64,000 nt of DNA from an uncultured Victivallales bacterium (GTDB taxonomy: Bacteria; Verrucomicrobiota; Lentisphaeria; Oligosphaerales; JAFGRS01). Where the stretch lies: contig CAILUI010000172.1 in the NCBI GenBank assembly GCA_903837355.1, positions 59,445-123,444 of the forward strand, written 5' to 3'. The translations under genes and the position numbers were made by a program. Positions 52,236 through 62,800 of this stretch are shown piece by piece. The number at the start of each line of letters is the position of its first letter. The first letter of the stretch is position 1. The notes under the pieces are model-generated. The model was not told the origin of the DNA. It was given only the letters and a program-made list of their open reading frames with translations, and searched no databases.

Positions 52236-53021
52236 TTACGCCTCCGCCGCAAAGCCACTCGTGGTCAGCAGCGACTTGGCGCACTCCACTAGCGCCGCTG
52301 CCAAGCGCCGGCCACTCTCCTCGCATCCCCCCGGCTCGCCCGCTCCCGCTCCCGCTCCAGCCTGCATGGCCCCCATAATCCCCTCGAGATTCCCCCGCCT
52401 GCCCAGATACGGAACCCCTACCCGCATCGCTGCCCCGTCGCTGCGCATGCAGAAACCGTCGGCACGAACCCGTTCGAGTTCCGCCTCAAGCTCTGCCTCC
52501 CCGGCCCACACCGCCCCCCCGAATACACTGAAGGGATGCGAGCGCCGGAATGCCGCCAACTGGTGGCGCCCGCAGAACGCCTGGAAAACCAAGCCGGCAC
52601 AACTCGCGTAAGGATGCAGGGGCCGAGCCGCCGGACGCTCCGCTAGGTGCGGCCGCGCTGAGTCAACCCGCAACACGACCGCCAGGTCCCCTGCCGACTG
52701 CCGCGCCAGGTGTGCAGACTCCGCCAAGCCCTCTGTCACCAGTCGCCGCAGTAGGACTTCACACTGACCCTCCATCGCCAAATGCTCAACCCGCTGCGCC
52801 AGCTCCGCCAATCGGGGACCCAGACGGTAGCGTATCGGCGGACCGCACCGCTCCACAAGCCCCCGCGCAGCCAGCGTGCGCAGAATGTTGTGCACCGTCG
52901 GCGCCTTCAGCCCCAAGCGGCCGCACATGCCGCTCAATGCCATCCCACCAGCGTCGGATGCCAGCAACTCCAAAACATCAACCGCCCGTTGCACACTCTG
53001 AATGAACTCGCTGCCAGGCAT
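52236..53021 (-). CDS. IclR-family transcription regulator
   Basis: The 261-residue protein has the IclR winged helix at residues 5-75 (SVQRAVDVLELLASDAGGMALSGM, then GLKAPTVHNILRTLAARGLVER). A GAF-like effector domain follows, with ESAHLARQSAGDLAVVLRVDS and HPYASCAGLVFQAF. The conserved DGFCMRSDGAAMRVGVPYLG and a small-residue C-terminal part close it. Such proteins usually repress adjacent catabolic genes upon sensing a small aromatic or sugar acid, but no such gene is beside it, only tRNA-Pro and the secretion locus. A CATCG-TCT-CGATG inverted repeat at 53111-53123 upstream could be an operator. Confidence 0.9.
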   Translation of the reverse strand: MPGSEFIQSVQRAVDVLELLASDAGGMALSGMCGRLGLKAPTVHNILRTLAARGLVERCGPPIRYRLGPRLAELAQRVEHLAMEGQCEVLLRRLVTEGLAESAHLARQSAGDLAVVLRVDSARPHLAERPAARPLHPYASCAGLVFQAFCGRHQLAAFRRSHPFSVFGGAVWAGEAELEAELERVRADGFCMRSDGAAMRVGVPYLGRRGNLEGIMGAMQAGAGAGAGEPGGCEESGRRLAAALVECAKSLLTTSGFAAEA

Positions 53022-53697
53022 AGTAATACCATCGTCTTTCGGGAACCGAGAACATCACCACCATTCACTACCACCCGCTTCCACTCCCATAAAGAGGGTA
53101 ACATCGTCTCGATGATGGATACACGCAACCTACCGAGCGCTAAAAGAAAACTCAGCAAAGCTGAATTAGAAAGGTGCCCGGCCCGCGCCGGCACCAAATA
53201 TGCAAAACACCCGCCCAACCCCCCGGGGAGGGAAGGTAAACCGCCTCTCTCCTTGCCCCGCTACCGCTACCCGTCACGGCGCCCGCCTGGCCCCACACCC
53301 CGCGAAGAGCTGGAACACCTCCCGCCGCCCCCCCCCGTCTGCCCCTCACCCCCCCTGTCCCCCTCGCCAAGCCGCCTATCCCGATCCCCCGCCCTCAACA
53401 CCAACGCCATCGCCCACGACACCGAAAAGTCCGGCTCTACGTATAGAATGACGTCAAGATTGGGGCATTCAGAGTGATTTAACCCCACTGAGGCTACGAG
53501 TTTACAGGAAATCTCCCCGCTGAGCTTGACCCCGCTACCACTATGGTGCTAATGTACAAACACAAAGAAGAAAAACCCCACAGGGTGGTAGTTCAGCAAG
53601 ACGACCAAGAGCCCTCCTGAGGCTAGAGGAAACCGAGCTAACGTGCGCCTACCGGTCCGCGTGCACCCAGTTTACGGCCCTTGTGCCCTCCTACAGT

Positions 53698-53706
53698 TGG
53701 TATAAT
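53698..53706 (+). promoter_or_regulatory. Extended -10 promoter for the secretion operon
   Basis: TGGTATAAT is an exact extended -10 element. With initiation about seven bases later it would leave a 5' leader of ~280 bases to the first tpsB start. No good -35 box at 17 bases is present, which an extended -10 can compensate. Confidence 0.5.
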
Positions 53707-53720
53707 GCTCAGAGGAGCGG

Positions 53721-53783
53721 ATGCCCCGCCGCCATAGCGGGTATGGACATGCAGCATTCACGTCGGAGTCCTCTCCAGATTAA
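53721..53783 (+). CDS. Possible 20-residue leader peptide
   Basis: An ATG five bases after AGAGGAG opens 20 codons (starting MPRRHSGYGHAAF) and ends at TAA. The AGAGGA just before it is complementary to TCCTCT at 53769-53774 within the same frame, so translation could affect folding. There is no sequence similarity to a known leader, and chance is quite possible. Confidence 0.25.
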   Translation: MPRRHSGYGHAAFTSESSPD

Positions 53784-53931
53784 GAGTTAAGGCACAGGAA
53801 ACCCAGACACGAACGCCCTCACCGGCCCAATGTTCGCCTACACGCGCAGGCGGCACCAGGCTACAAGTGAGCGCCCAGCACACCTAGGCAGAGAATAAGA
53901 GCCAGCGGAAAAAACTGGACCGGCTAAGCCG

Positions 53932-53954
53932 AGAGACACGGAAACGCTGTCTCT
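53932..53954 (+). other. Hairpin in the secretion-operon leader
   Basis: AGAGACA and TGTCTCT pair perfectly around CGGAAACGC and are followed by TTACTT. This resembles a weak terminator or attenuator placed 39 bases before the ATG at 53993. Confidence 0.4.
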
Positions 53955-54085
53955 TTACTTAGTCGGCGCATGCTTCAGGGAGAGTCAGCCCAATGACGAC
54001 GACATCTATTTACGATACGGGCAACCCAACAAGGGCCGGTGTGGGGGCAGGGGATTACCTCCCCCTCCAAGGCGAAGGAGGAGTT

Positions 54086-56671
54086 ATGACGAGCATGGCG
54101 CATCTTACCGCAGGACAGAAGGGGGCTCGCCAACACTGGACCCTGCGCACGCTGGCGCTCGCTGCCACCGTCATTCTAGCCTTTGGCTCCACCGCCCGGT
54201 GCCTAGCCGCCCCTATCAGTGATCTGGATGTCAAGGCCGCGAAAACCGCAGCCGCCCACGCCCAACAGGCGCTGGCTGACGCGACCAAGGCCCAGGCCAA
54301 ATTGGCCGCCTCCCTGAAAAAGGCCGCCGCCGACGAGACTGAGCTCAAGTCCGGTCTGGTGACCCTGCAGAACCAGTTCGCTTCGGCGCCCCAGGCCCGG
54401 AAAGAGAAGCTGAGCTCGAAAATTCGCGACCTCCAGGAGGAAGCCAACAAGGCCGGTAACCAGCGCGCCCTTCTCCAAACTGACCTGGCGCGCGCTGAAG
54501 CCCAGACCCAGGCACGTCAGACCGAGGCTAATGTAACAGCCTCGGCCGCAACCGACTTGACCGCTAGGCAGAAGGCTGAAAAGGCAGAATGGGCACAGCG
54601 CCAGGCCCAGGAAAAGGCCGCCGCCCCGGTTGCCGCCGCCCCGGTAGTCGCCGCCCCGGTAGTCGCCGCCCCGGTAGTCGCCGCCCCGGTAGTCGCCGCC
54701 CCGGTAGTCGCCGCCCCGGTAGTCGCCGCCCCGGTAGTCGCTGCCCCGGCAGAGGGGAATGTCAAGCAGGCCCAGGATAAGAAGAATCAAGCCGACGCGG
54801 TGGTTGCCCAGCGCACTCAGGATCTCGCCAACGCCAAGGACGCCGACGCCCGCAAGAAGGCCGAAGCAGCCCTGAAGCAAGCCGAACGCTATGCAACTGG
54901 CAAGGACAAGGACTACCAGGCCGCCGTGACTGATCTCAACGCCGGCAAACAGCAACCCGAACCGCACGTTGCCCGCGTCAGTGAGCCCGCCGCCTGGGCG
55001 CCACCCGCCGCTCCCGAAGCCGCCCCTGTCCTGCGCGCCGGCCAAACCCTCGCCATTCCTGAACCGCAACCCGAGGAAATCGCCCCCCCAGGCACCAAAC
55101 TCCAATTCGACGCTACCATGCTCGCCGGTGACAAGGATATCGTTGAGGGTTTCCCCGTCTGGAAAGAGTGGGCCGACTATGTCATCTTCAACCCTGTCAG
55201 CGCTGACGAGATCAACGCTTTCCACGCGAAATTCACAAAAGCCCTCCAGGAAAAGGGCTATGTGTTCGCCCGCGTCACCTTCCCCACCCGCATCTGGGCT
55301 TACGGGATCTTCCTTGCCAAGGTTGACCTCGGCCCCTTGGGAACCATCACCGTCAAGGGTAACCACTACTATTCCTCGAAGCAGATTGTCGAATCACTCG
55401 CTAACCAGCCTGGCGCCCGTTTCAACTACGCCCGCGTGCACGGTGACATCTTCGACCTCAACGCCAAGCCCGACCTCAACATTGATGCCAAACTTAGGCC
55501 CTCCCTCCAGAACGGCCGCCGCGTGATCGATGCCGACCTGGAAGTCGAGGACAGTCTACCTATCCACGGCGCTATCGAACTCTCGAACACCGGAACCGCC
55601 GCCACCAACGACTGGCGCATCCGTAACACGCTGCAGGATGTTAACCTTACGCGCCACGACGACGTCCTTACCGCTGAATGGCTTACTAGCCCCGACCTCA
55701 ATGACGTCAACGCCTACACCCTCGGCTATAGCCTCCCGCTTGATAAGCGCTGGAGCTTGATGGCCACCACCGGTTACAGCGACTCCGACATCCAGGACGT
55801 CCTCCCGCAACTCGACGTCCAGGGCAAGGGCTACTTTGCTCAGGCCGGCGTGAGCCGCGTCCTCCGCGAGGAGCCGACCTACCGCGACATCCTTACCCTT
55901 AGCTGGCTCTACCAGTACTGGGAGACTCAGCAGGACATCTCCGGCAGCAATTGGAACGACCGCCGCCTGCGCCTGTCCATGCCCAGCGTCTCCTATGACT
56001 ACCAGAGCCGCGTCTTTGACCGCCTCTACGGCCGTACCTTCGCCACCGTCACCGGTGTCTCAAACTTTGCTGGTAAATATGGCAGCAGTGAGAAGTCCGA
56101 GTTCATTGGCGAAGGCGGTGACGGGAACGCCGACGGTGACTTCACCCTACTCCGAGTCCGACTCGCCCGGCTTCAGCGCTTCTGCCAGGGCGGCACGGAC
56201 AGTGGCAAGTGGACCCTGTTCATGAAGGTAGACGGCCAAATCGCCGGCGACTCCCTCCCCTCCGCCGTCCGCCGCAGTGTCGGCGGTGCCAACAGCGTCC
56301 GCGGCTACGAGGAAGGCACCCTCGCCGGCGACAACGCCGTATACGGTACCCTCGAACTGCGCGCTCCCCTCTTCGCAAACTTCATCCCCGGCTTCAAGCG
56401 TACCGAAAAGGAGCTTGAGGACGACCCCGAGAACGCCCTGCAGCACCGCCTGCAGTTGCTTGCCTTCACGGACGCCGGCTGGGTCAACAACAAAGAGCCG
56501 CTCGCCGGTGAATTCGATACGGAGCATCTCGCCAGCGTCGGCGCTGGCTTCCGACTCGGCCTGACCAAGTACTCGCAGATGCGCCTCGATTACGGTATCC
56601 CGCTGATCGAGACCACGGAGGATACCCCCAAGAGTGGTCGCCTCCACGCCTCTCTGCAGCTCCAATTCTGA
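54086..56671 (+). CDS. Two-partner secretion outer-membrane transporter TpsB (ShlB/FhaC-like) with coiled-coil extension
   Basis: This is the outer-membrane pore that exports the TpsA protein encoded next. After a signal peptide (residues ~16-42), a predicted coiled coil rich in Ala, Lys, Glu and Gln (~45-180) leads into a seven-fold APVVA repeat (184-218) and another helical stretch. POTRA-type sequence follows at ~390-480 ([29 protein letters not shown]). Then comes a beta-barrel with the family motif [14 protein letters not shown] and a terminal Phe (LHASLQLQF). Typical TpsB proteins lack the ~300-residue N-terminal extension. ATG 54086 has AAGGAGGAG two bases away. An in-frame ATG at 53993, also with a good AGGGAGAG, would add 31 residues. 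Confidence 0.85.
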   Translation: MTSMAHLTAGQKGARQHWTLRTLALAATVILAFGSTARCLAAPISDLDVKAAKTAAAHAQQALADATKAQAKLAASLKKAAADETELKSGLVTLQNQFASAPQARKEKLSSKIRDLQEEANKAGNQRALLQTDLARAEAQTQARQTEANVTASAATDLTARQKAEKAEWAQRQAQEKAAAPVAAAPVVAAPVVAAPVVAAPVVAAPVVAAPVVAAPVVAAPAEGNVKQAQDKKNQADAVVAQRTQDLANAKDADARKKAEAALKQAERYATGKDKDYQAAVTDLNAGKQQPEPHVARVSEPAAWAPPAAPEAAPVLRAGQTLAIPEPQPEEIAPPGTKLQFDATMLAGDKDIVEGFPVWKEWADYVIFNPVSADEINAFHAKFTKALQEKGYVFARVTFPTRIWAYGIFLAKVDLGPLGTITVKGNHYYSSKQIVESLANQPGARFNYARVHGDIFDLNAKPDLNIDAKLRPSLQNGRRVIDADLEVEDSLPIHGAIELSNTGTAATNDWRIRNTLQDVNLTRHDDVLTAEWLTSPDLNDVNAYTLGYSLPLDKRWSLMATTGYSDSDIQDVLPQLDVQGKGYFAQAGVSRVLREEPTYRDILTLSWLYQYWETQQDISGSNWNDRRLRLSMPSVSYDYQSRVFDRLYGRTFATVTGVSNFAGKYGSSEKSEFIGEGGDGNADGDFTLLRVRLARLQRFCQGGTDSGKWTLFMKVDGQIAGDSLPSAVRRSVGGANSVRGYEEGTLAGDNAVYGTLELRAPLFANFIPGFKRTEKELEDDPENALQHRLQLLAFTDAGWVNNKEPLAGEFDTEHLASVGAGFRLGLTKYSQMRLDYGIPLIETTEDTPKSGRLHASLQLQF
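54635..54739 (+). repeat. Seven perfect 15-base tandem repeats inside tpsB
   Basis: The unit GCCGCCCCGGTAGTC is repeated seven times without a change and encodes APVVA pentapeptides. Degenerate units flank it on both sides (54620-54634 and 54740-54754). Identical codons suggest recent copy-number change by slippage. Confidence 0.92.
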
Positions 56672-56807
56672 AGTGTTCGGGAGATGTGCTTCTGCTTGAA
56701 GGCAGTACACAAGTCGGGGGTTTGAGGCCATGAATGACACCCTGAGCACCACACAGCAAGACAACGGACCCATTACACATACCCAGACAAAGGCAAAGGG
56801 GAGACGT

Positions 56808-59800
56808 ATGAAGAGGTTACTTCCCAGCAACTCGCGGATGACCCCGGTGATGAAGATCACCAGCACGGTCGTGAGCTTCATGCTCCTCTTTGGACCGTCC
56901 GGGTTCGCCGGTAATCTGCCCAGCGGTGGCACCGTCGTTCACGGTAATGTCGGTATTGGCGTCGACGGGCACACCATGACCCTGACGCAGGCCTCTCAAC
57001 AGGCCATCATGACCTGGAATAGTTTCAGCATCGGCGCCGGCTATGGGGTCAACATTGACCAGCCCTCCGCCCAGGCTGCCATGCTCGCCCGCGTCGTCGG
57101 TGGCGACCCCTCCGCCATCCTCGGCTCACTGACCGCGGACGGCATCTTCTACCTGGTTAACCCGAACGGGGTCTTCTTTGGACAGAATGCCACGGTCGAC
57201 GTGGGGCAACTCATTGCCACCACGCTCAATTTGACCGACCGGGACTTCCTGGCTGGCAAGCTGAATTTCGGCGGCGACAGTAGCGCTGTCGTCGAGAACC
57301 GGGGCAGCCTGAATGCCGATTTCGTCGCCCTCCTCGGCCGGAATGTTACTAACGCCGGCACCATCGCCGCCCGCGAAGCCGCCCTGGTGGCAGCCTCCAA
57401 CATCGAACTCGGCCGCATCGCCGGCGGTAAGCTCTCGGTCGACATGACTGGACTGCTTGGCGACGCCATCCACAGCGGTGCTATTGACACGGGTGCCAAC
57501 GGCGACGTCTTCATCGCCGGTGACCAGGTCGGCTTCGACACCGGCTCGACAGTCAATGCTGGCGCCGACGGTCGCGTTGTGGTGCAGTCCGAAGGTAAAA
57601 CCGTGATGATGCCCGGGGCTGCCATCACGGCTCCAGGCGGCGAAGTCCGCATCAATGCGCCGGATGCCAATGGCGAGATGGGCGAAGGCACCCGCATCCT
57701 GGCGGGCGCGACCATCAACACGCGCGGTGGCACGGACGACGGCTTTATCGAGGTGTCTGGTCACTCCATCGAGGTAGAAGGGGCCAACCTGCAGGCCGGT
57801 GAGGTCCTCTTTGACCCGGATTACATCGTCTTCCTCAACCTCGAGGGCACTGGCCCGACCGGCGGCGGCACCGGCCAGCAAGAGGGGCCTATCACTGACT
57901 TCAGCGACCTGCGCGAAGCCCTCACCGAGGACATGGGCACCACCAGCTATTTCGACATCGACGGCGCCAACAACTACGTCTGGGTCGCCGTGCCGGACCT
58001 ACTCAATCCGCTCTTCCCCGGCTACTATGCCAATACCGAAGTCCCCGTCTTGTTGAGCGCCGGCGACGCCGACACCATCCGCTTTGAGGCGGTCTTGGAC
58101 ATCACCGTCGTAGACGACTTCAACGTGGCCACGGCCACCGGCAACGGGAGCGTCAACCTCGTCTTCGATGCCGGCCGCGACATCATTGTCAGCGCCCCCC
58201 TCACCCTCGATGGCACAGGTGCTTTCACTGCCACCGCCGGCAACGACATCCGCCTGGAGGCTCTGCTGACGACAGTGTTGGGTGGCGTCTATCTCACCGG
58301 CTCCGGCAATACGACCTACATCAACGACATCACCACCGGCGGCGGCGATGTGATCATCGAAGACAACGTGGTCCTCATGGATGCCCTGACGACGATCTCT
58401 ACCTCGGGTGGCGACGTCGAGATCATTGGTCGCGTCGATGCCAATACCACTCAGGGCTTCCAGGTCCTCGCCGGCGGCGGTAACGTCATCCTCGGCGATT
58501 CGGTTGGCATGACCACACCGGTCGCGCTCTTTGAGATCGTCAGCAGCGGCACCACCGAACTCAACAACAGCATCGTCGCCACCTCAACTATCGACCTCGA
58601 CCAGGCTGACTCCATTGTCCTGGGTTCTGAAGTGAGCATGGATGCCGGCGGTGCCATTCGGATCGGCGGCGTTGGCGACACCGTGACCGGCGAACACGGC
58701 CTCAGTGCCGTCGCCCACGGCGGCGGCATCGACGTCCAGGCCAGCCTCGGCACTCCCGACGGCAAGGTGCAGGATGTGTCTCTGGAAGCGCGCGGCGGCA
58801 ACCTGGTCATCGGTCCCTCGGCGAGCGTGTATTCCTCCGGCTCGGTCTACCTCAACGCCGATGACACCGCCGGCACGGCCGACGCGATCATCAACGGCTC
58901 GGTCTGGGCCAACGACACGGTCAGGATCGTCGCCGCGGATGTCCGGGTGAACGGCGGCGTCACCTCGCGGACCCTGGCCAGCCTCCTGGCCTACAACGGC
59001 GATCTCACCATCGACGCAGGGGCGGCGGGCGCCGCGACGGTGGTCGCACCCGAGGTTATTGCCGAGGCGTCTGACAATATCTTCGTCGGCGACTATGCAA
59101 TAGACGCATCCGACGGGGCGGCACACCTGACGGCCGATACCGGTAACATCGCGTGGGCCAATGCCGTTACGACGCTTCCCGAGATCATCGCGGGCTCGAT
59201 CTACCTGAACGCGCCGCAGGGAGCGATCAATGGCAACGAAGTCCAGACTACCGGCTCCGAGATCGTGGCGGTCGCCAATGACTACATATCCCTGACGAAC
59301 ATCACGTCTGCAAACACAACTCTAGACGCCACGGTTACCGGCTCGGGGGTCAGTTACGCCGGCGCCGGCCAGTACATCAACTTCATGCAGCACAACAACG
59401 GTGCCGCAGCCGGGGACCTTGACGTGCTGAGCGCCGTGACCGCCGACGGACGGATCGATATCACGGTCAATGCCGGCAACCTGGTGGCGCAGCAGGTCCA
59501 CGCCGGCAGCGTCGGCCCAGACACCTGGGATGCTAACCTCTCGACCACTCTCAACAACAACGACGTGGGTGGCGATATCGGCCTTGGGTTCGTCAGTGCC
59601 GTTGGTGACGCCACCGTGACTGCCGACGCTGGCCTGATCTATGACCTCAATGGACTCACTAACAACATCTACGGACGTAACCTGACCCTCGTTGGCACCG
59701 ATGGCATCGATACTGACATGGAGATAACCGGCACCGTCACCGCCAGTTCGACCAACGCGCCCATCGACCTGATGGCCTACGTGCTCGGAACCGCCGACCA

Positions 59801-62800
59801 GGCCTTGAAGCTCGGGCTCATCGATTCCACCGGCGGCAATGTACGGATCGTCTCCGACGGCCGTATCGACCTGCGCCAAGGCGAGATCATTGCCACCGAT
59901 GCTCAGGTGACTCTCGCCGCTGCTGCTGATATCGTCAGTGACCCCGGCAGCCAGGATGTTACCGCTCGCTCCTTGACCATCGAGACGGCTGAGAACGTGA
60001 CCAATCTGGACCTCAGCATCGAGCACCTCCGCGTCCTCGACGCGGAGACGATTGGCCGGATGCACCTCGCCAACAGCACCGACGTCCACATGATCCGGGC
60101 CGCCGGGACCGTCGAACTGCTGGCCGATGACGACCTCCGCATCGGCGACATCAGCAGCGGCGGCCTGGTCAGCATCCAGGGCGTGGCCCGCGGCAACGGC
60201 ACTACCCTCTTCAGCGATCCGCAGCAGTTCATCGAGCTCACGGAAGACTCCTACATCCGCGCCAACCGCCTCGATATCCGCAGCGCCGACCTGATCAACC
60301 TGACTACCGATGTCGACTCGCTTTACATCGGCGAAGTGGCGGTACGCTACGACAGCGGGCCGAGCGGTGTTACGTCCCGGATCGCTATTCGCAACGATGG
60401 CGACGTGAGCATTCTGGGGATCAACTCGCTGATCTTTGCGCCCGTTGACGTCGAGACCACCGGCTCCATGCGTGTAGCCGAGGAGGTCACCACCCAGCTC
60501 GCCAACGAGGATATCCGTCTGGCCGCCACCGGTGGCTCGCTGGTGATCGACGATGCGATCACCGTCGGCAAGAACGGCACGCAGACCGGCGTTATCCGCC
60601 TCGTCGCCGGTGATGCCATGGTCTTGACGGGCTACAGCAACACGTCACAGGTCTCCAACATCAACGCGCGCAACGGTACTGTCTACCTCGACGCCGTCGG
60701 CTCCATCGAGGACCACGACCCGCTGGGCGGTCTGATCACGGCCGACCACCTCGTCGTCGAGCGCGCCGGTAGCATTGGTATGGCCGGTGTGCCCGGTGTT
60801 CCGGGGCGTCACGCGCTGGATGTCAACGTCAATACCCTCGTCGGTGATAACGTGAAGGCCGAGAGCTACATCAACGAGGTCGACAACATTACCATCGAGT
60901 CCTTCCGGACGGACGGTGACTTTGATCTCTTCGCGGGTGGCAACATCGCAGTTCGGACCTTGACCGCATCCGACGACCTCATCCGACTGACAGCGGCTGG
61001 CAGTATTGCTCTGGCCAGCAAGCCCAACCAGGCCGCAGCCATCCGCGACGGCGTAGGCACGGTCGACCTGACCGCGCAACAAGGCTCAATCACGCAGGAT
61101 GCCGACGCCTTCGGCATCAGCGCCGGGAGCATCATCCTCTCCGCCACCGGCGGAAGCATCGGTTCGGCCAACATCGCCTTGGACACCGAGACCAACGCCG
61201 CGGTTGGCAGCAGCATCGACGCCAGCGTGGTCGGTGACGGCCAGAACATCTGGATCGACAACACGACCGGGCACGACACCTTCTTTGACGCTGCGGCCAC
61301 CGGCTCCAACGGGAATATCACCTTCAACCAGTTCGGCAGCGGCGCCGCATTGCTGCGGAATGTGCTTGCCTTGGAAGACACGGTCACGATCACGGCTGGA
61401 GGTGCTATCGGCGACGCCAACGGCGGCCTCAGCAATGTCTCTGCGTCCGACATTCTGCTGCTCGGCGCCGCCGGGGTGGACGTGGACGTGACCCTCACCG
61501 GCAGCAATCTTACGGCCGGATCCTACGGCACGCCGATCGATATCCACTCGTTCACCGACGTGGCCGTGGTTGGCGCCATGGTCGGCAGCGTCTGGGTGGC
61601 CGGTATCGACTCGAACCTGGGTCTGGCGGCCCAGGGCGGGAATGTGCGCCTGACCGCGGATGGGGACATCAACCTCAACCAAGGCGAGATCATCGCTACT
61701 GACGCTATCGTGACCTTGGGTGCCACCGGCGACATTACCAGTCTTGCCGGATCACAGGACGTGACCTCCGACGCGCTGATCATCGAGACGGCGCAGGACG
61801 TGACCAACCTCGATCTGAGCATCGAACGCCTGTGGGTCTACAATGCCGATACGATCGGTCGTATGCACCTCGCCAACACCACCGACGTGAATGTGATCCG
61901 GGCTGCCGGGACCGTGGAACTGCTGGCCGACGACGACTTGCACATCGGGGAGATCAGCAGCGGTGGCCTGGTCAGCATCCAGGGCGTGGCCCGCGGCAGC
62001 GGCACTACCCTGTTCAGCAACCCGCAGCAGTTCGTCGAGCTCACGGAGGACTCCTACATCCGCGCCAACCGCCTCGACATCCGCAGCGCCGACCTGATCA
62101 ACCTGACTACCGATGTCGACTCGCTTTACATCGGCGAAGTGGCGGTACGCTACGACAGCGGGCCGAGCGGTGTTACGTCCCGGATCGCCATTCGCAACAG
62201 TGGCGATGTGAGCATTCTGGGGATCAACTCGCTGATCTTCGCACCCGTTGACGTGGAGACCACCGGCTCCATGCGTGTCGCCGAGGAGGTCACTACCCAA
62301 CTCGCCAACGAGGACATCCGCCTGGCCGCCACCGGGGGTTCACTGGTGATCGATGATGCGATCACCGTTGCCAAGAACGGTGCTGAGACCGGTGTGATCC
62401 GTTTAGTCGCCGGCGATGCCATGGTCTTCACCGGCTACACGAATGCGTCCCAGGTCTCCAACATCAACGCCCGTAACGGTATCGTCTACCTTGACGCCGT
62501 CGGCTCTATCGAGGACCATGACGCTGCGGGTGGCTTGATCACGGCGGACCGGCTCGTCGTCGAGCGCGCCGGTAGTATCGGCATGGCCGGTGTTCCCGGT
62601 GTTCCGGGGCGTCATGCGCTGGACGTTAACGTCAACACCCTCGTCGGTGATAACGTTAAGGGCGAAAGCTACATCAACGAGGTCAACAACATCACCATCG
62701 ACTCCTTCCGGACGGACGGTGACTTCGACCTCTTCGCGGGTGGCAGTATCACCGTGGAGACCCTGACGGGCTCCGACGACTTCATCCGCCTGACCGCCGC

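Larger units (their letters stand above)
53022..53992. other. Long intergenic leader region before the two-partner secretion genes
   Basis: This ~970-base region has no long gene. It is less GC-rich between 53.49 and 53.97 kb. Visible are a TCAGC-AAA-GCTGA hairpin with a T-rich flank on the minus strand (53140-53163), a weak promoter pair TTGACC/GCTAAT (53526-53553), an extended -10 box (53698-53706) and a 20-codon open frame with a strong ribosome site (53721-53783). A hairpin lies at 53932-53954. The section 53.2-53.45 kb is Pro/Arg-rich in every frame and looks non-coding. Confidence 0.55.

Noticed and set aside
53105..53445. Short plus-strand coding frame through 53.1-53.45 kb
   Set aside because: It is dominated by Pro, Arg and Ser with runs of CCCCC, lacks a ribosome site and has no recognisable domain.
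53560..53960. Cyclic di-GMP riboswitch in the secretion leader
   Set aside because: Fragments such as CACAGG-AAACC resemble parts of the GEMM consensus, but the second conserved half (GGGACGCAAAGCC-like) is missing and the helices do not line up.
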